Positions 5,184 to 12,854 of a stretch of DNA of 17,422 nt are shown here, one piece after another. The notes beneath the pieces were generated by a model. The model did not search any database. It was given only the letters and a program-made list of their open reading frames with translations, and was not told the DNA's origin. The stretch's first letter is position 1; each line of letters starts with the position of its first letter. Source of the stretch: JAKQHY01 sp034429475 (GTDB lineage: Bacteria > Chloroflexota > Anaerolineae > B4-G1 > SLSP01). The stretch spans positions 1-17,422 of the forward strand of contig DAOUGD010000286.1 of NCBI GenBank assembly GCA_034429475.1. Reading direction: 5' to 3'. The position numbers and the translations under genes were made by a program.

Positions 5184-7300
5184 CCTGCTGTGAGCGACAC
5201 CTCTACCACCTTCACCGACATTGCCCCCAACCGGTGCGTTCCTGTTGAAACCAACGCGCCCGCCACATCTCGGTAGCTCACTTCGGCCTCCATCGGCGCG
5301 GAGTAGAGGTTGAGGATGAAGAGCAGGCCGCGTTCTCCGGCGACGCGCAGGGAAGTCCAGACGTTGGGATTGGAGCACACGACCCGCGGTTGCCAGCCCA
5401 GGCGCGTGAGCAGGGTGCGCAGCATCGCGGTGTGCTCGTGCTTGGAATGAACCCACGCCAGCCCTAGCATGATGGCCTGCCCGCCGCCATCGGTCGTCGT
5501 GTGCCAGGCGATCACGTCCCCGGAATATTCGTTCACGCCGATGACGTCCGTTTCCAGCGGGAGGGTATCGCTGAAGTAGGCGGCGCCGTGGCGGACGTTG
5601 ACCACGCCGCCGACGGTGGCCCGCACCACCCGGCCCACGTTGAGCCACACCGGCGTCGCGCCGAGGCAGTCGGCCAGCACGGTGCAGGGTTCCAGGGCCT
5701 CATCCAACGTGGGCAGGGTGGGCAGGATGAGCGCCTTGCCGCCGTTTTGGAGGAAGCGCATCAGCCGTTCCTGCTTTGCCCGCCCCATGCTCTCGGCGCT
5801 GACGACGATCAGCGGCGTCTCCACGTCCGTGACCCAGTCGTCGCTGTCCAGGTTGACGCAGACCGGCGACGCCCCGGCGCAGAAAGCGGTGGTGAGCGGG
5901 CCGCGCTCCATCAACTCCCACGTCTGGTAGTTGGGACGGTAGTACCGCTCGGCGCGGGTGTACTCGAAGTCGAGGGCCAGGCGGCAGTCGCCGGCGCGCT
6001 CCGCTTCCACCAGCCACGGATACTGCGCGATCACGTCGCCCAGCGCCTTTTGCGCGGCGTAGAGCGGGCGCACGTCGCCGTCCGTACCGATGGCCGCGCC
6101 GTAATCGTACATATCGGTGCTCTCCCCCACGCCGGGCGGATTCGGCCCGCCGGTGAAGATGTAGACGTTATGGCCTTTCATCCCGTAGGCCAGATTGGTC
6201 AGGTAGCAGGCCAGCGCGTCCTCCGGCGTGATGGGCGGCCAATCGGACGCGCTGCCGCCGGGCAATTCCAGCACCGTCGGCGGGAAGCCGAACAGGCGCA
6301 ACTCCTCGCACGAGAGGAAGATGCGCCGGGCGTACTGCGGGGTGGGGTTGTTCTGCGGCCAGTGTTGGTCGAGGTTGTAGTAGTGATCTGATCCGAGCAC
6401 AAACGGCTCGTTAAGCGCGGCGATGGTGTCAAGGAAGTAGGGGTTCATCTCCGGGTTGGCGGCGTTGTGGATGAAGGGCGTGTCAATGCCGAACTCGCGC
6501 AGCATCCGGCAGAGCGTCTGGGCATACTCAGCGGTGGCGTGGGTGTAGAAGTCGAAGGTGTCGCGGGCGCGGCGGACGTCCGCCGGGGTGTCTTCGGCGC
6601 GGGGCGCGGGCATGACTTCCGCGAAGTCGCCATAGGCCGCATCGTAGGCCGCGTTGAGGCCGGCGATGTCGCCGTAGCGGGCGCGCAGGAAGCGCGGGTA
6701 GCGCCCGTCCACATGCCCAAAGCCGAGCGCCTCGGCGTTGTAGTCCAGCCCGCCGAACCAGATGTGGATGCCGGTCAGCTCGTTGTCGAACTGCGTCAAC
6801 GCGATGGGGCCGCCCTGCGCGACGGTGTAGCGGGCGAGGATGGGGCAGACGGCGGCGAACCAGGCGCGGACTTTTTCCAAAAAGAGCGGGTGGAGATAGG
6901 ACACGGACGGCATCCCAAACGGTTCTCCCGAAAGGGTGCGGGCCAGCAGTTGTGGGTAGTTTTGAATGAGCCAGCCCGGCAGGCCGCCGTAGAGGAGTTC
7001 CGAATACTGGTACGGGCCGGGCCGGGCGACGACGTACAGGCCGGCGTCGTTGGCGGTCTGCAAGAAGCCTTCCAGATCGCGCCAGGCCACGTCGCCGAAC
7101 GCGAACGTCCCTTCCTCCGGCTCGTGAATCAGCCAGGGGATGTACGTCGCCAGGCAGTTGCCGTCCGCCGCCTTGAACAACTCCATCCGCCGCCGCCAAT
7201 CGCTTTTGGGGACGCGGAAGTAGTGAAATTCGCCGGAATTGAGGTAGACCGGCTGTCCGTTGATGGCGTAATGGGTTGGGGTAAATTCGATTGGATGCAT
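5180..7300 (-). CDS. Beta-galactosidase-like glycoside hydrolase (GH35/GH42 type)
   Basis: A 706-residue clan GH-A hydrolase. Residues 1-115 show the GH35 opening (NSGEFHYFRVPKSDWRRRME, ATYIPWLIHEPEEG, VVARPGPYQYSELLYGGLP). GGPIALTQFDNELTG at 163-177 carries the likely acid/base E174. LELPGGSASDW around 344-354 carries a candidate nucleophile E345. A segment near 198-230 (RYPRFLRARYGDIAGLNAAY) recalls GH42. The later part, about 480-640, looks like the Rossmann-type domain that follows the barrel in GH42 enzymes, and a small beta domain ends the chain. No signal peptide is seen, so it is presumably cytoplasmic. The ATG is 2 bases after the DUF4349 gene stop. It probably releases beta-linked galactose from imported oligosaccharides; the substrate is inferred. 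Confidence 0.85.
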   Translation of the reverse strand: MHPIEFTPTHYAINGQPVYLNSGEFHYFRVPKSDWRRRMELFKAADGNCLATYIPWLIHEPEEGTFAFGDVAWRDLEGFLQTANDAGLYVVARPGPYQYSELLYGGLPGWLIQNYPQLLARTLSGEPFGMPSVSYLHPLFLEKVRAWFAAVCPILARYTVAQGGPIALTQFDNELTGIHIWFGGLDYNAEALGFGHVDGRYPRFLRARYGDIAGLNAAYDAAYGDFAEVMPAPRAEDTPADVRRARDTFDFYTHATAEYAQTLCRMLREFGIDTPFIHNAANPEMNPYFLDTIAALNEPFVLGSDHYYNLDQHWPQNNPTPQYARRIFLSCEELRLFGFPPTVLELPGGSASDWPPITPEDALACYLTNLAYGMKGHNVYIFTGGPNPPGVGESTDMYDYGAAIGTDGDVRPLYAAQKALGDVIAQYPWLVEAERAGDCRLALDFEYTRAERYYRPNYQTWELMERGPLTTAFCAGASPVCVNLDSDDWVTDVETPLIVVSAESMGRAKQERLMRFLQNGGKALILPTLPTLDEALEPCTVLADCLGATPVWLNVGRVVRATVGGVVNVRHGAAYFSDTLPLETDVIGVNEYSGDVIAWHTTTDGGGQAIMLGLAWVHSKHEHTAMLRTLLTRLGWQPRVVCSNPNVWTSLRVAGERGLLFILNLYSAPMEAEVSYRDVAGALVSTGTHRLGAMSVKVVEVSLTAG

Positions 7301-7302
7301 GG

Positions 7303-8394
7303 CTATTCTCCATCAAGCGCTTTGTCGCTCGCATCTGTTGGGGCTTCTTCCTTTGGTTGGGCGCGCCGTCTTCGACGGATCAGCCACCCGATGCCAAAGA
7401 TCGCCCCGCCCACCAGGAGCGCCAGGGGCAAAACCAGGATGACGCCCCAGATGAGCATATCCACCAGGAATTGGAAACTTGACACCAACACCTCAAGCGC
7501 TTCCCGCGCCGTCCCGTCTGGACGCCAGCGCCCGATCTGCACCGGCTGCGCCAAGGCGTCCGGCGTTATGCTGATGGTCACTTTCGCCATTGCAGAGGAT
7601 TCTTCAAGATACTGCATCCGTCCGGTCAGCGTCTCGATCTCTTCACGAAACGCGACCAATTGCTGGTAGACTTCCAAAATATCCGTCACCTCGCCGTCGG
7701 CCTGGCGGGTCTGGTATAACTCCAAAAGCTCCTGCTCCGCGGCTTCCAAGACCTTTACGCGACTTTCTAAATCCACGTATTCCTCGGTCACGTCCGATCC
7801 GGTCTTGTTCAGGTTGCGCACTTCCAATGCCAGGGATTCCAACTGGGCCAAAACGTTGTCCAACTCTTCCGTCGGCACGCGAATCACGGCATTGCCATAC
7901 GCGCCGCCTTCATATTGTGTGGTTTTTGCAGAAACCACGTAACCGCCGGCCTCGTTTGTCAGACGTTCGATCTGATCCAGCGCCGCCTGCGTGTCCTTCA
8001 CGACGATGGACATATCCACGGTGTAGACGACCATACGAGTCCCTGTGACTTCCTGAAAACTGGCCTCCTTATCAATGGTTTGGACCACCTCGACGGTTTT
8101 TTCGACAACCTTTTCAACCTCAACGGTTTTCTCTACGGGGATAGCTAGGGTTGCTATTGTTCCCGGTTCCAACATATCATTAGCGGTACGAAGATCGTCT
8201 ATGTCAACTCCATACGTCACACTCGTAAAAGACAATGGATCTCCTGGCCTTACGGTATACACTCGTTGTCTTGCGGCCTCCGCCCGGTAATACAATGCCC
8301 CCAAAATCAAAGCCGCTACCAGAATCACCCCTGCCAGAAAGGGCCAGGGAACTTTTTTGAGAAACTTCACAACAGACTGATACACCTTGCGCAT
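7303..8394 (-). CDS. DUF4349 membrane protein with LysM-like segment
   Basis: A 363-residue envelope protein. A membrane anchor at about 17-37 is followed by a LysM-like segment (VYTVRPGDPLSFTSVTYG, 45-62, through LRTAND), suggesting contact with peptidoglycan or glycan. Next come a VEKTVEVEKVVEKTVEVV linker (87-104) and a DUF4349 domain from about 115, including a coiled coil (about 205-265). A second membrane helix (about 313-339) is followed by a basic RRRRR stop and an acidic cytoplasmic tail. A perfect AGGAGG precedes the ATG. The gene lies 30 bases after the PH/propeller gene and 2 bases before the galactosidase, so it belongs to the same transcript. DUF4349 proteins have no fixed function; a sensing or scaffolding role is a guess. 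Confidence 0.8.
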   Translation of the reverse strand: MRKVYQSVVKFLKKVPWPFLAGVILVAALILGALYYRAEAARQRVYTVRPGDPLSFTSVTYGVDIDDLRTANDMLEPGTIATLAIPVEKTVEVEKVVEKTVEVVQTIDKEASFQEVTGTRMVVYTVDMSIVVKDTQAALDQIERLTNEAGGYVVSAKTTQYEGGAYGNAVIRVPTEELDNVLAQLESLALEVRNLNKTGSDVTEEYVDLESRVKVLEAAEQELLELYQTRQADGEVTDILEVYQQLVAFREEIETLTGRMQYLEESSAMAKVTISITPDALAQPVQIGRWRPDGTAREALEVLVSSFQFLVDMLIWGVILVLPLALLVGGAIFGIGWLIRRRRRAQPKEEAPTDASDKALDGE

Positions 8395-8424
8395 GTATTC
8401 CTCCTATAAATGGCGAATCCAGCC

Positions 8425-10170
8425 TCAGCGGGATCCGGATGATTTCTCAATGTTTGACCAACGTTTTGTAATGCGCGCGTTGTTGATCAAGAAGAGGACA
8501 ACAACAATGAGATATCCGATTGTAGAACCTATTATCCACTGAATCCCATCCAACTCTGCTAACCAGGCCGGCAAAGGATGCGGCAAGATCGGCATTTGAG
8601 TGTCTATCCACACTAATCTTTCATCTAAATTCCAAAGACGCCCATCAGGTGCATAGTACAATGAGAAGCGATTGGGTTGGTAATTTGAGTTGTATTCTGT
8701 GTACTGCACTACCTCACGCAGTTCATGATCGGCTCCTGGTTCGAATACTGTGATCATACCTGTATACGGGTGATTTGTAGTGTCATAGTGGCCGGGCAAC
8801 CAAATCCGTCCATGGATATCCACTTCAATGCGGTCGTCATAACTTATATCTGGTGCATCTTTCAGGGCAGGCAAGGTGTACTGAGTCCAGGCTACATCCA
8901 CAACATTCCAACTTGCCACAGTATAGACAAGGTCATTTGATTTTAACAGTGCGTACAACACACCGAAGGGGGATAAGGCGAAATCCACAACTTGTGTCTT
9001 CGGCTCCGGCTCCAGATAGGCCAGTTCCGACCATTGGCCGTTGTGCCAGGCATAAAATTGAGAGCTTGTCTCATCTTCTGCCCACAAAATCAATGTCCCC
9101 TCTACCGATTGCCGAATCCCACGTAATTTCTGCTCTGCCTGGATAACTGGTTCGGGGAGTAGGGCTCGCTGTTGTTCTCCCGTCGTCACATTTATCTGAA
9201 CCAAGGTTGTCTCATCTGCACTAACCGCCAGTGCCCATAGTTGATCGCCGGAAATAATCAGTCCATGCCGCCATCCCATAATTTCTCCACCGACAGCTTC
9301 TTGCGTCTTCCATTCCGTTCCGGTCCAATGCAAAATTTTCTCATCATATATCAAAAAGGGGTATCCATTAACGTCATTCCCAATCCTTGCCGGAAAGCGA
9401 TATGCCATACCGTTTGAGGAATCCGGTAAATCCCAGTGTTCTACACCGGCAGGCGTAAAGCGTTGAACTTGATAGGGACCATCGAACCCTTCACTGATCA
9501 CGGCCCAGATCGCTTCCCCCTCCTCATCCACTCCAAAAGCCTCAGCATGGGTGAAAGGAGGCCATCGCTTCGCCGTTTTCCAGGCAATCCCACCCCGAAC
9601 CATATCCAACCCGATACTCACACTTAACTGGATAGCGAGAAAAAACATCATCAATACGGCCGCGATCCCATAAAAACGGTCTGTCCTGGTATTTTGCCAT
9701 AAGGAAGTCGTCAACCCCTCTTCTATCACATCGGGCGAGGCGTGTTGCGCCAGAATATTCACAATTTGGTCGCGCTCGCCTTCGAAACTTCCCAGTGCAA
9801 GATGAAGAGATTTACCCTCGCGCGGCACAATGGCAAGGGTTCCGCGCAGGGGACCTCGTTGGATGCGCACAATATCACCATAGGCGCAAGTAAAAGGCCG
9901 CATTCTACCGAAAACAGGGGTGCGAAGGCGCACATGGGTTTCGTCAAATTCAAGCCGGTACTTCCAATAAAAGAAATTGACATACCCCAGAAACAAAAGC
10001 ATTACAAAAAACATGAGCCATAGGATTAACAGCATAACTTCCAGAGGATCATTGAAAGTTAAAGGCGGCATGATTCGGGATAACCATACTATAAAAACCC
10101 CAAAAACCACAAAGCAAATCCCCGGCATTAAACGATAAATGAGTTTAAAGCGTAAAACTGTCGTTTGCAT
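8425..10170 (-). CDS. Membrane protein with PH-like domain and extracytoplasmic propeller
   Basis: A 581-residue protein not recognised as a named family. Membrane helices lie at about 14-31 and 42-66. A small beta domain at about 70-150 (YRLEFDETHVRLRTPVFGRM, YGDIVRIQRGPLRG, LHLALGSFEGERDQIVNIL) looks like a bacterial PH domain. A third helix is at about 165-186. About 350 residues follow with repeated Trp-rich strands and phrases such as GVDEEGEAIWAV, DIHGRIWLPG and APDGRLWNLDERLVW, typical of two-component-regulator-type propellers. A final helix is at about 548-570, then a short basic tail. The ATG at 10170 has GGAGGG before it and overlaps the end of the GH32 gene by 26 bases. The longer reading from 10215 has no ribosome binding site. 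Base composition is less GC-rich than its neighbours. It may be an envelope sensor. Confidence 0.7.
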   Translation of the reverse strand: MQTTVLRFKLIYRLMPGICFVVFGVFIVWLSRIMPPLTFNDPLEVMLLILWLMFFVMLLFLGYVNFFYWKYRLEFDETHVRLRTPVFGRMRPFTCAYGDIVRIQRGPLRGTLAIVPREGKSLHLALGSFEGERDQIVNILAQHASPDVIEEGLTTSLWQNTRTDRFYGIAAVLMMFFLAIQLSVSIGLDMVRGGIAWKTAKRWPPFTHAEAFGVDEEGEAIWAVISEGFDGPYQVQRFTPAGVEHWDLPDSSNGMAYRFPARIGNDVNGYPFLIYDEKILHWTGTEWKTQEAVGGEIMGWRHGLIISGDQLWALAVSADETTLVQINVTTGEQQRALLPEPVIQAEQKLRGIRQSVEGTLILWAEDETSSQFYAWHNGQWSELAYLEPEPKTQVVDFALSPFGVLYALLKSNDLVYTVASWNVVDVAWTQYTLPALKDAPDISYDDRIEVDIHGRIWLPGHYDTTNHPYTGMITVFEPGADHELREVVQYTEYNSNYQPNRFSLYYAPDGRLWNLDERLVWIDTQMPILPHPLPAWLAELDGIQWIIGSTIGYLIVVVLFLINNARITKRWSNIEKSSGSR

Positions 10171-11536
10171 CTTCCCTCCAAACTTCCACCGTCGCCCACG
10201 CGCCGCGATCGCCAAACACCGCCAGCCCGCGATATTCCGCCCCGAAATCCAGCCACGTCGTCATACCCGTTTCGCCGTCGCCACCGAAGACTTCCACGAT
10301 GTCCTGGTCGAAGAAGACGTGCAGCTTCACCCGCCCATCCCTGGGCGACAGGGGCGCGACGAGGCGCGGCTGGCCGGGACGCTCTACGAATAGTTCGCCG
10401 TCCGCGTAGCCGATGACGGCCTCGCCCTCAGCCAGGGTGAGCCGCAGGCCGCAAGGGGCGTCACCCGGCGCGAAGTCTGCCGCGATTTCCAGCGCCCTGC
10501 CGGAGACGTTCCCATCCAGCGGCGTGTTACCGGAGAGCGGCGCTTCGTCCAGGCGGACGCTCGATCCGCGCAGGGCGCGCAGCGCGGGGTGGGGCGCCTG
10601 GCGCAGTTCCAGCCCGCCGCCAACGCTGTGCAACGTCAGCACGCGCGGCAGCGATTGCGCTCCCGTCCACGGGCGGTCCTCGCGCGGCGGTTGGCGCAGC
10701 CAGCCGAGCAGCACCCGCTCCTCGCCCGGCGCGTCGTTGTACGTGACCTCGGCATAAATCGCGCTTCGATCCGCCGTAAACGCCGCGCCCAGCGATTGCG
10801 CGTGGGTGAATGCCGCTCCGTCGAAATCCCCGACGAAGTAGCGTGTGCCGGAGAAATTGCCGCCGAATTGGGTAAAGTTGGTTTTCAGCACCCACTTGAC
10901 GCGCGCCGGGTCGCCATCCACCGCCAGCGGAAACAGGTCGGGGCACTCCCAGACGTGCGGCGCGGCCTCCGGCGCGTGGAATTCGCTCAGGCGCGTCCAC
11001 GCCCGCAAGTCCGGCGAGCCGTACAGCACAACGTGACCCTGGGGTTCGCCGCAGATAGTCACCATCACCCACTGATGGCTCTCCGCGTGCCAGAAGACCT
11101 TCGGGTCGCCAAACTTGCTCTCGCCACCATCAATCACGGGATTGCCCGCATACTGTGTGAACGTAGCTCCGCCGTCCAGGCTGTACGCGATATGCACCGT
11201 TTCCAGGCGGCGCTCGCGGTGGTCGGCGGTGTAAATCGCCACCAGCGCACCCGCCCCGAATCCGGCGGTGTTGTCCCGATCCACCACCGCGCTGCCGGAG
11301 AAGATGGTGAAACCCTGTTCCGGCTCCTCCCAAATAGCAATGGGCTGATGCTCCCAATGCACCAGGTCGCGGCTGATGGCGTGCCCCCAGCTCATGTGTC
11401 CCCAATGCGCGGCGTAGGGATTGTGTTGGTAATACAGGTGATAGACGCCGTCAGCATACACCAACCCGTTCGGGTCGTTCATCCAATGCTGCGGCGGCGT
11501 GAAATGGTACGTCGGACGATAGGCTTCAGGGTTCAT
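10145..11536 (-). CDS. GH32 beta-fructofuranosidase / sucrose hydrolase
   Basis: A 463-residue GH32 enzyme that hydrolyses sucrose, sucrose-6-phosphate or fructans. The five-bladed propeller opens with HFTPPQHWMNDPNGL, whose D21 is the nucleophile. FGDPKVFW at about 142-149 holds the transition-state Asp144, and WECPDLF at 196-202 holds the acid/base E197. The usual Arg of the RDP motif is Gly here, an oddity. The C-terminal third is the beta-sandwich (VKLHVFFDQDIVEVFGGDG). No signal peptide is visible, which favours a cytoplasmic enzyme acting on imported sugar. The start was set at MNPEAY because AGGAAGG precedes it. A longer reading from 11614 passes through the promoter region. It heads the four-gene carbohydrate cluster. 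Confidence 0.93.
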   Translation of the reverse strand: MNPEAYRPTYHFTPPQHWMNDPNGLVYADGVYHLYYQHNPYAAHWGHMSWGHAISRDLVHWEHQPIAIWEEPEQGFTIFSGSAVVDRDNTAGFGAGALVAIYTADHRERRLETVHIAYSLDGGATFTQYAGNPVIDGGESKFGDPKVFWHAESHQWVMVTICGEPQGHVVLYGSPDLRAWTRLSEFHAPEAAPHVWECPDLFPLAVDGDPARVKWVLKTNFTQFGGNFSGTRYFVGDFDGAAFTHAQSLGAAFTADRSAIYAEVTYNDAPGEERVLLGWLRQPPREDRPWTGAQSLPRVLTLHSVGGGLELRQAPHPALRALRGSSVRLDEAPLSGNTPLDGNVSGRALEIAADFAPGDAPCGLRLTLAEGEAVIGYADGELFVERPGQPRLVAPLSPRDGRVKLHVFFDQDIVEVFGGDGETGMTTWLDFGAEYRGLAVFGDRGAWATVEVWREDANDSFTL

Positions 11537-11542
11537 AGGTGA

Positions 11543-11629
11543 CCTTCCTTTGATTGACGGACAGGGGCGGATATGGTATGCTATTTTCATTCCAAGTATA
11601 GCGTGAGTTGTCACTTGAGCAAAGGAAGG
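11543..11629. promoter_or_regulatory. Inverted repeat bracketing the GH32 promoter
   Basis: CCTTCCTTTG (11543-11552) and its exact complement CAAAGGAAGG (11620-11629) are 67 bases apart. The upstream arm overlaps the candidate -35 box and the other covers the GH32 Shine-Dalgarno. Two half-sites placed this way could bind a sugar-responsive repressor; alternatively the match is partly due to the AGGAAGG binding site. Confidence 0.35.
11595..11622 (-). promoter_or_regulatory. Candidate promoter of the GH32-led cluster
   Basis: On the minus strand TTGCTC (complement of 11617-11622), a 16-base spacer and TATACT (complement of 11595-11600) make a plausible housekeeping promoter about 60 bases before the GH32 start. 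All four downstream genes are tightly spaced, so this could drive the whole cluster. Confidence 0.4.
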
Positions 11630-11668
11630 CGTGTGACGAACCTGGGTACAACCCCGCTAATGAGAAAG

Positions 11669-11699
11669 TTTCACCGCAGAGGTCGCAGAGCACGCAGAG
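11669..11699. repeat. Reiterated CGCAGAG intergenic repeat
   Basis: The stretch begins TTTCACCGCAGAGG and contains three GCAGAG units spaced about 9-10 bases. Its opening resembles the start of the following hairpin (TTTCACGCAAAGG). A related piece occurs at 13521-13548. From memory, repeats of this type are scattered in many environmental bacterial genomes. Confidence 0.6.
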
Positions 11700-11710
11700 A
11701 TTTCTTTAAA

Positions 11711-11781
11711 TTTCACGCAAAGGCGCTAAGCCCGCCAAGTCCTTGTTTTTTTACTTTGCGCCTTTGCGCCTTTGCGTGAAA
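11711..11781. repeat. REP-like hairpin upstream of the RAYT gene
   Basis: TTTCACGCAAAGGCGC (11711-11726) is perfectly inverted at 11766-11781. The inner parts continue pairing imperfectly through reiterated AAGGCGC units, with a T-run in the loop. It ends 27 bases before the transposase ATG. REP-associated transposases recognise exactly such hairpins, so this is a likely substrate, or the remains of one end of the unit. Confidence 0.75.
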
Positions 11782-11808
11782 TAGTCTTTCATTTTCCGAG
11801 GAGATTTT

Positions 11809-12366
11809 ATGCCCAAACGCCCCGTCATTTTTCAACCCGGCGCGTATTACCACCTCTACCATCGTGGGATGGACGGTCAGGCGGTCTTCCGTGAGGAGGC
11901 GGACTACCTCGCCTTCTTGCGGCTGTTCAAGCAGGCGGCGGATGAAGGTCCGATTGCAGTGATTGCCTACAGCCTGTTGCCCAATCATTATCACTGCCTG
12001 CTGCGGCAGGATGGCGAAACCCCGGTCGGTCAGGCGCTGCGGCGGGTTGAGGCCGCGTATGCGTCAGATGGCGTGGCGTTTGAAAGTTCAGGCCGGGCGA
12101 TGAAAGTAGCGACGGAAAGCGATTTCCTCACCCTCTGCCGTTACATTCATCGCAACCCCCTGCACCACGGGCTGGTCGCCGCGCCGGAGGACTGGCTCTA
12201 CTCCAATTACCTGGAATGGATCGATCGGCGGCGGGGAACGTTAGTAGCCCGCGATATGGTGCGAGCGTATTTCCCCACGCCCCAGGCCTATGAGACGCTG
12301 GCGGCCCTCCCGGAGCCTCCCGGCTTCCAGGAAGGGCTGCGCCAGGCCGGGATGGAGAATTTATAG
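11809..12366 (+). CDS. REP-associated tyrosine transposase (RAYT, Y1_Tnp)
   Basis: A 185-residue HUH-type single-strand transposase of the RAYT group, thought to spread REP hairpins. The N-terminus RPVIFQPGAYYHLYHRG is typical. The metal-binding HUH motif is LLPNHYHCLLR (H60 and H62) and the catalytic Tyr is Y112 in CRYIHRNPLHHGLV. GAGGAG precedes the ATG. Between these two motifs the family normally has an N-R-R-x-x-x-x-G-H-x-F-Q-x-R-F-like stretch. Here it is replaced by a shorter, poorly matching YASDGVAFESSGRAMKV, so a small deletion is likely and activity is doubtful. The C-terminal 45 residues are a family-typical tail. A REP-like hairpin lies just upstream. Confidence 0.88.
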   Translation: MPKRPVIFQPGAYYHLYHRGMDGQAVFREEADYLAFLRLFKQAADEGPIAVIAYSLLPNHYHCLLRQDGETPVGQALRRVEAAYASDGVAFESSGRAMKVATESDFLTLCRYIHRNPLHHGLVAAPEDWLYSNYLEWIDRRRGTLVARDMVRAYFPTPQAYETLAALPEPPGFQEGLRQAGMENL

Positions 12367-12400
12367 GCTTCTCTACTTCTATCACTTTCCCAAAAACCTC

Positions 12401-12429
12401 TTGACAGGAATCTCTAAATCTGCTATTAT
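12401..12429 (+). promoter_or_regulatory. Strong sigma-70-type promoter of the PadR operon
   Basis: A consensus TTGACA (12401-12406), exactly 17 bases, then TATTAT (12424-12429), about 55 bases before the PadR start. It is the best-looking promoter in the window and is followed at once by the operator-like repeats. Confidence 0.75.
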
Positions 12430-12430
12430 A

Positions 12431-12462
12431 TATCTGTAACGGATATAATTGTAACGGATATA
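12431..12462. promoter_or_regulatory. Operator-like double repeat in the PadR leader
   Basis: TGTAACGGATATA occurs twice (12435-12447 and 12450-12462), offset by 15 bases. The first copy is also part of the dyad TATATC-7-GATATA. The repeats overlap the transcription start region, where a PadR dimer would block its own transcription. PadR-family autorepression is known; this site assignment is inferred. Confidence 0.55.
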
Positions 12463-12482
12463 AAATACTTGAGGAACTGATT

Positions 12483-12854
12483 GTGGAAAGCCGAACACCG
12501 GAGATAAACGAGTTTTTGCCCTTGACCTCGGCCGTCTTCCAAATTTTGTTGGCGTTGGCGGATCAGGAGCGGCACGGATACGGCATCATGCAAGAAGTTA
12601 TGGCGATGACCCAGAATCGAGTGCAGATGGGGCCGGGGACGTTGTACGGCACGATCAAGCGGATGCTCACGGCGCGCCTGATCGCCGAATCGGACGAGCG
12701 GCCCGACCCGGAACTGGATGATGAGCGTCGTCGCTACTACCGGTTGACGGATTGGGGCCAGCAAGTATTGGCTGCCGAAACGCAGCGATTATCCGCCCTG
12801 GTCTCTGTGGCGCGAGCCAAGCGGGTGTTCGGCGGTGCGGGAGGCGGCGTATGA
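12483..12854 (+). CDS. PadR-family transcriptional regulator
   Basis: A 123-residue winged-helix repressor of the PadR family, which usually controls neighbouring membrane or efflux genes. The family signatures are clear: AVFQILLALADQERHGYGIM, then GPGTLYGTIKRMLTARLI and a wing ending RRRYYRLTDWGQQVLAAE. It is a short form without the long C-terminal dimerisation helices of classic PadR. It starts at GTG with GAGGA at good spacing. Its TGA overlaps the ATG of the membrane-protein gene as ATGA, so the two are co-expressed. A strong promoter with reiterated operator-like sites lies immediately upstream. Confidence 0.92.
   Translation: MESRTPEINEFLPLTSAVFQILLALADQERHGYGIMQEVMAMTQNRVQMGPGTLYGTIKRMLTARLIAESDERPDPELDDERRRYYRLTDWGQQVLAAETQRLSALVSVARAKRVFGGAGGGV

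Noticed and set aside
6467..7669. 400-codon plus-strand frame opposite the galactosidase and DUF4349 genes
   Set aside because: It crosses two real genes on the other strand and has Arg/Val/Gly-rich shadow composition without recognisable domains.
10589..11542. 317-codon plus-strand frame opposite GH32
   Set aside because: The minus strand encodes an unmistakable GH32 enzyme; the plus frame is its shadow.
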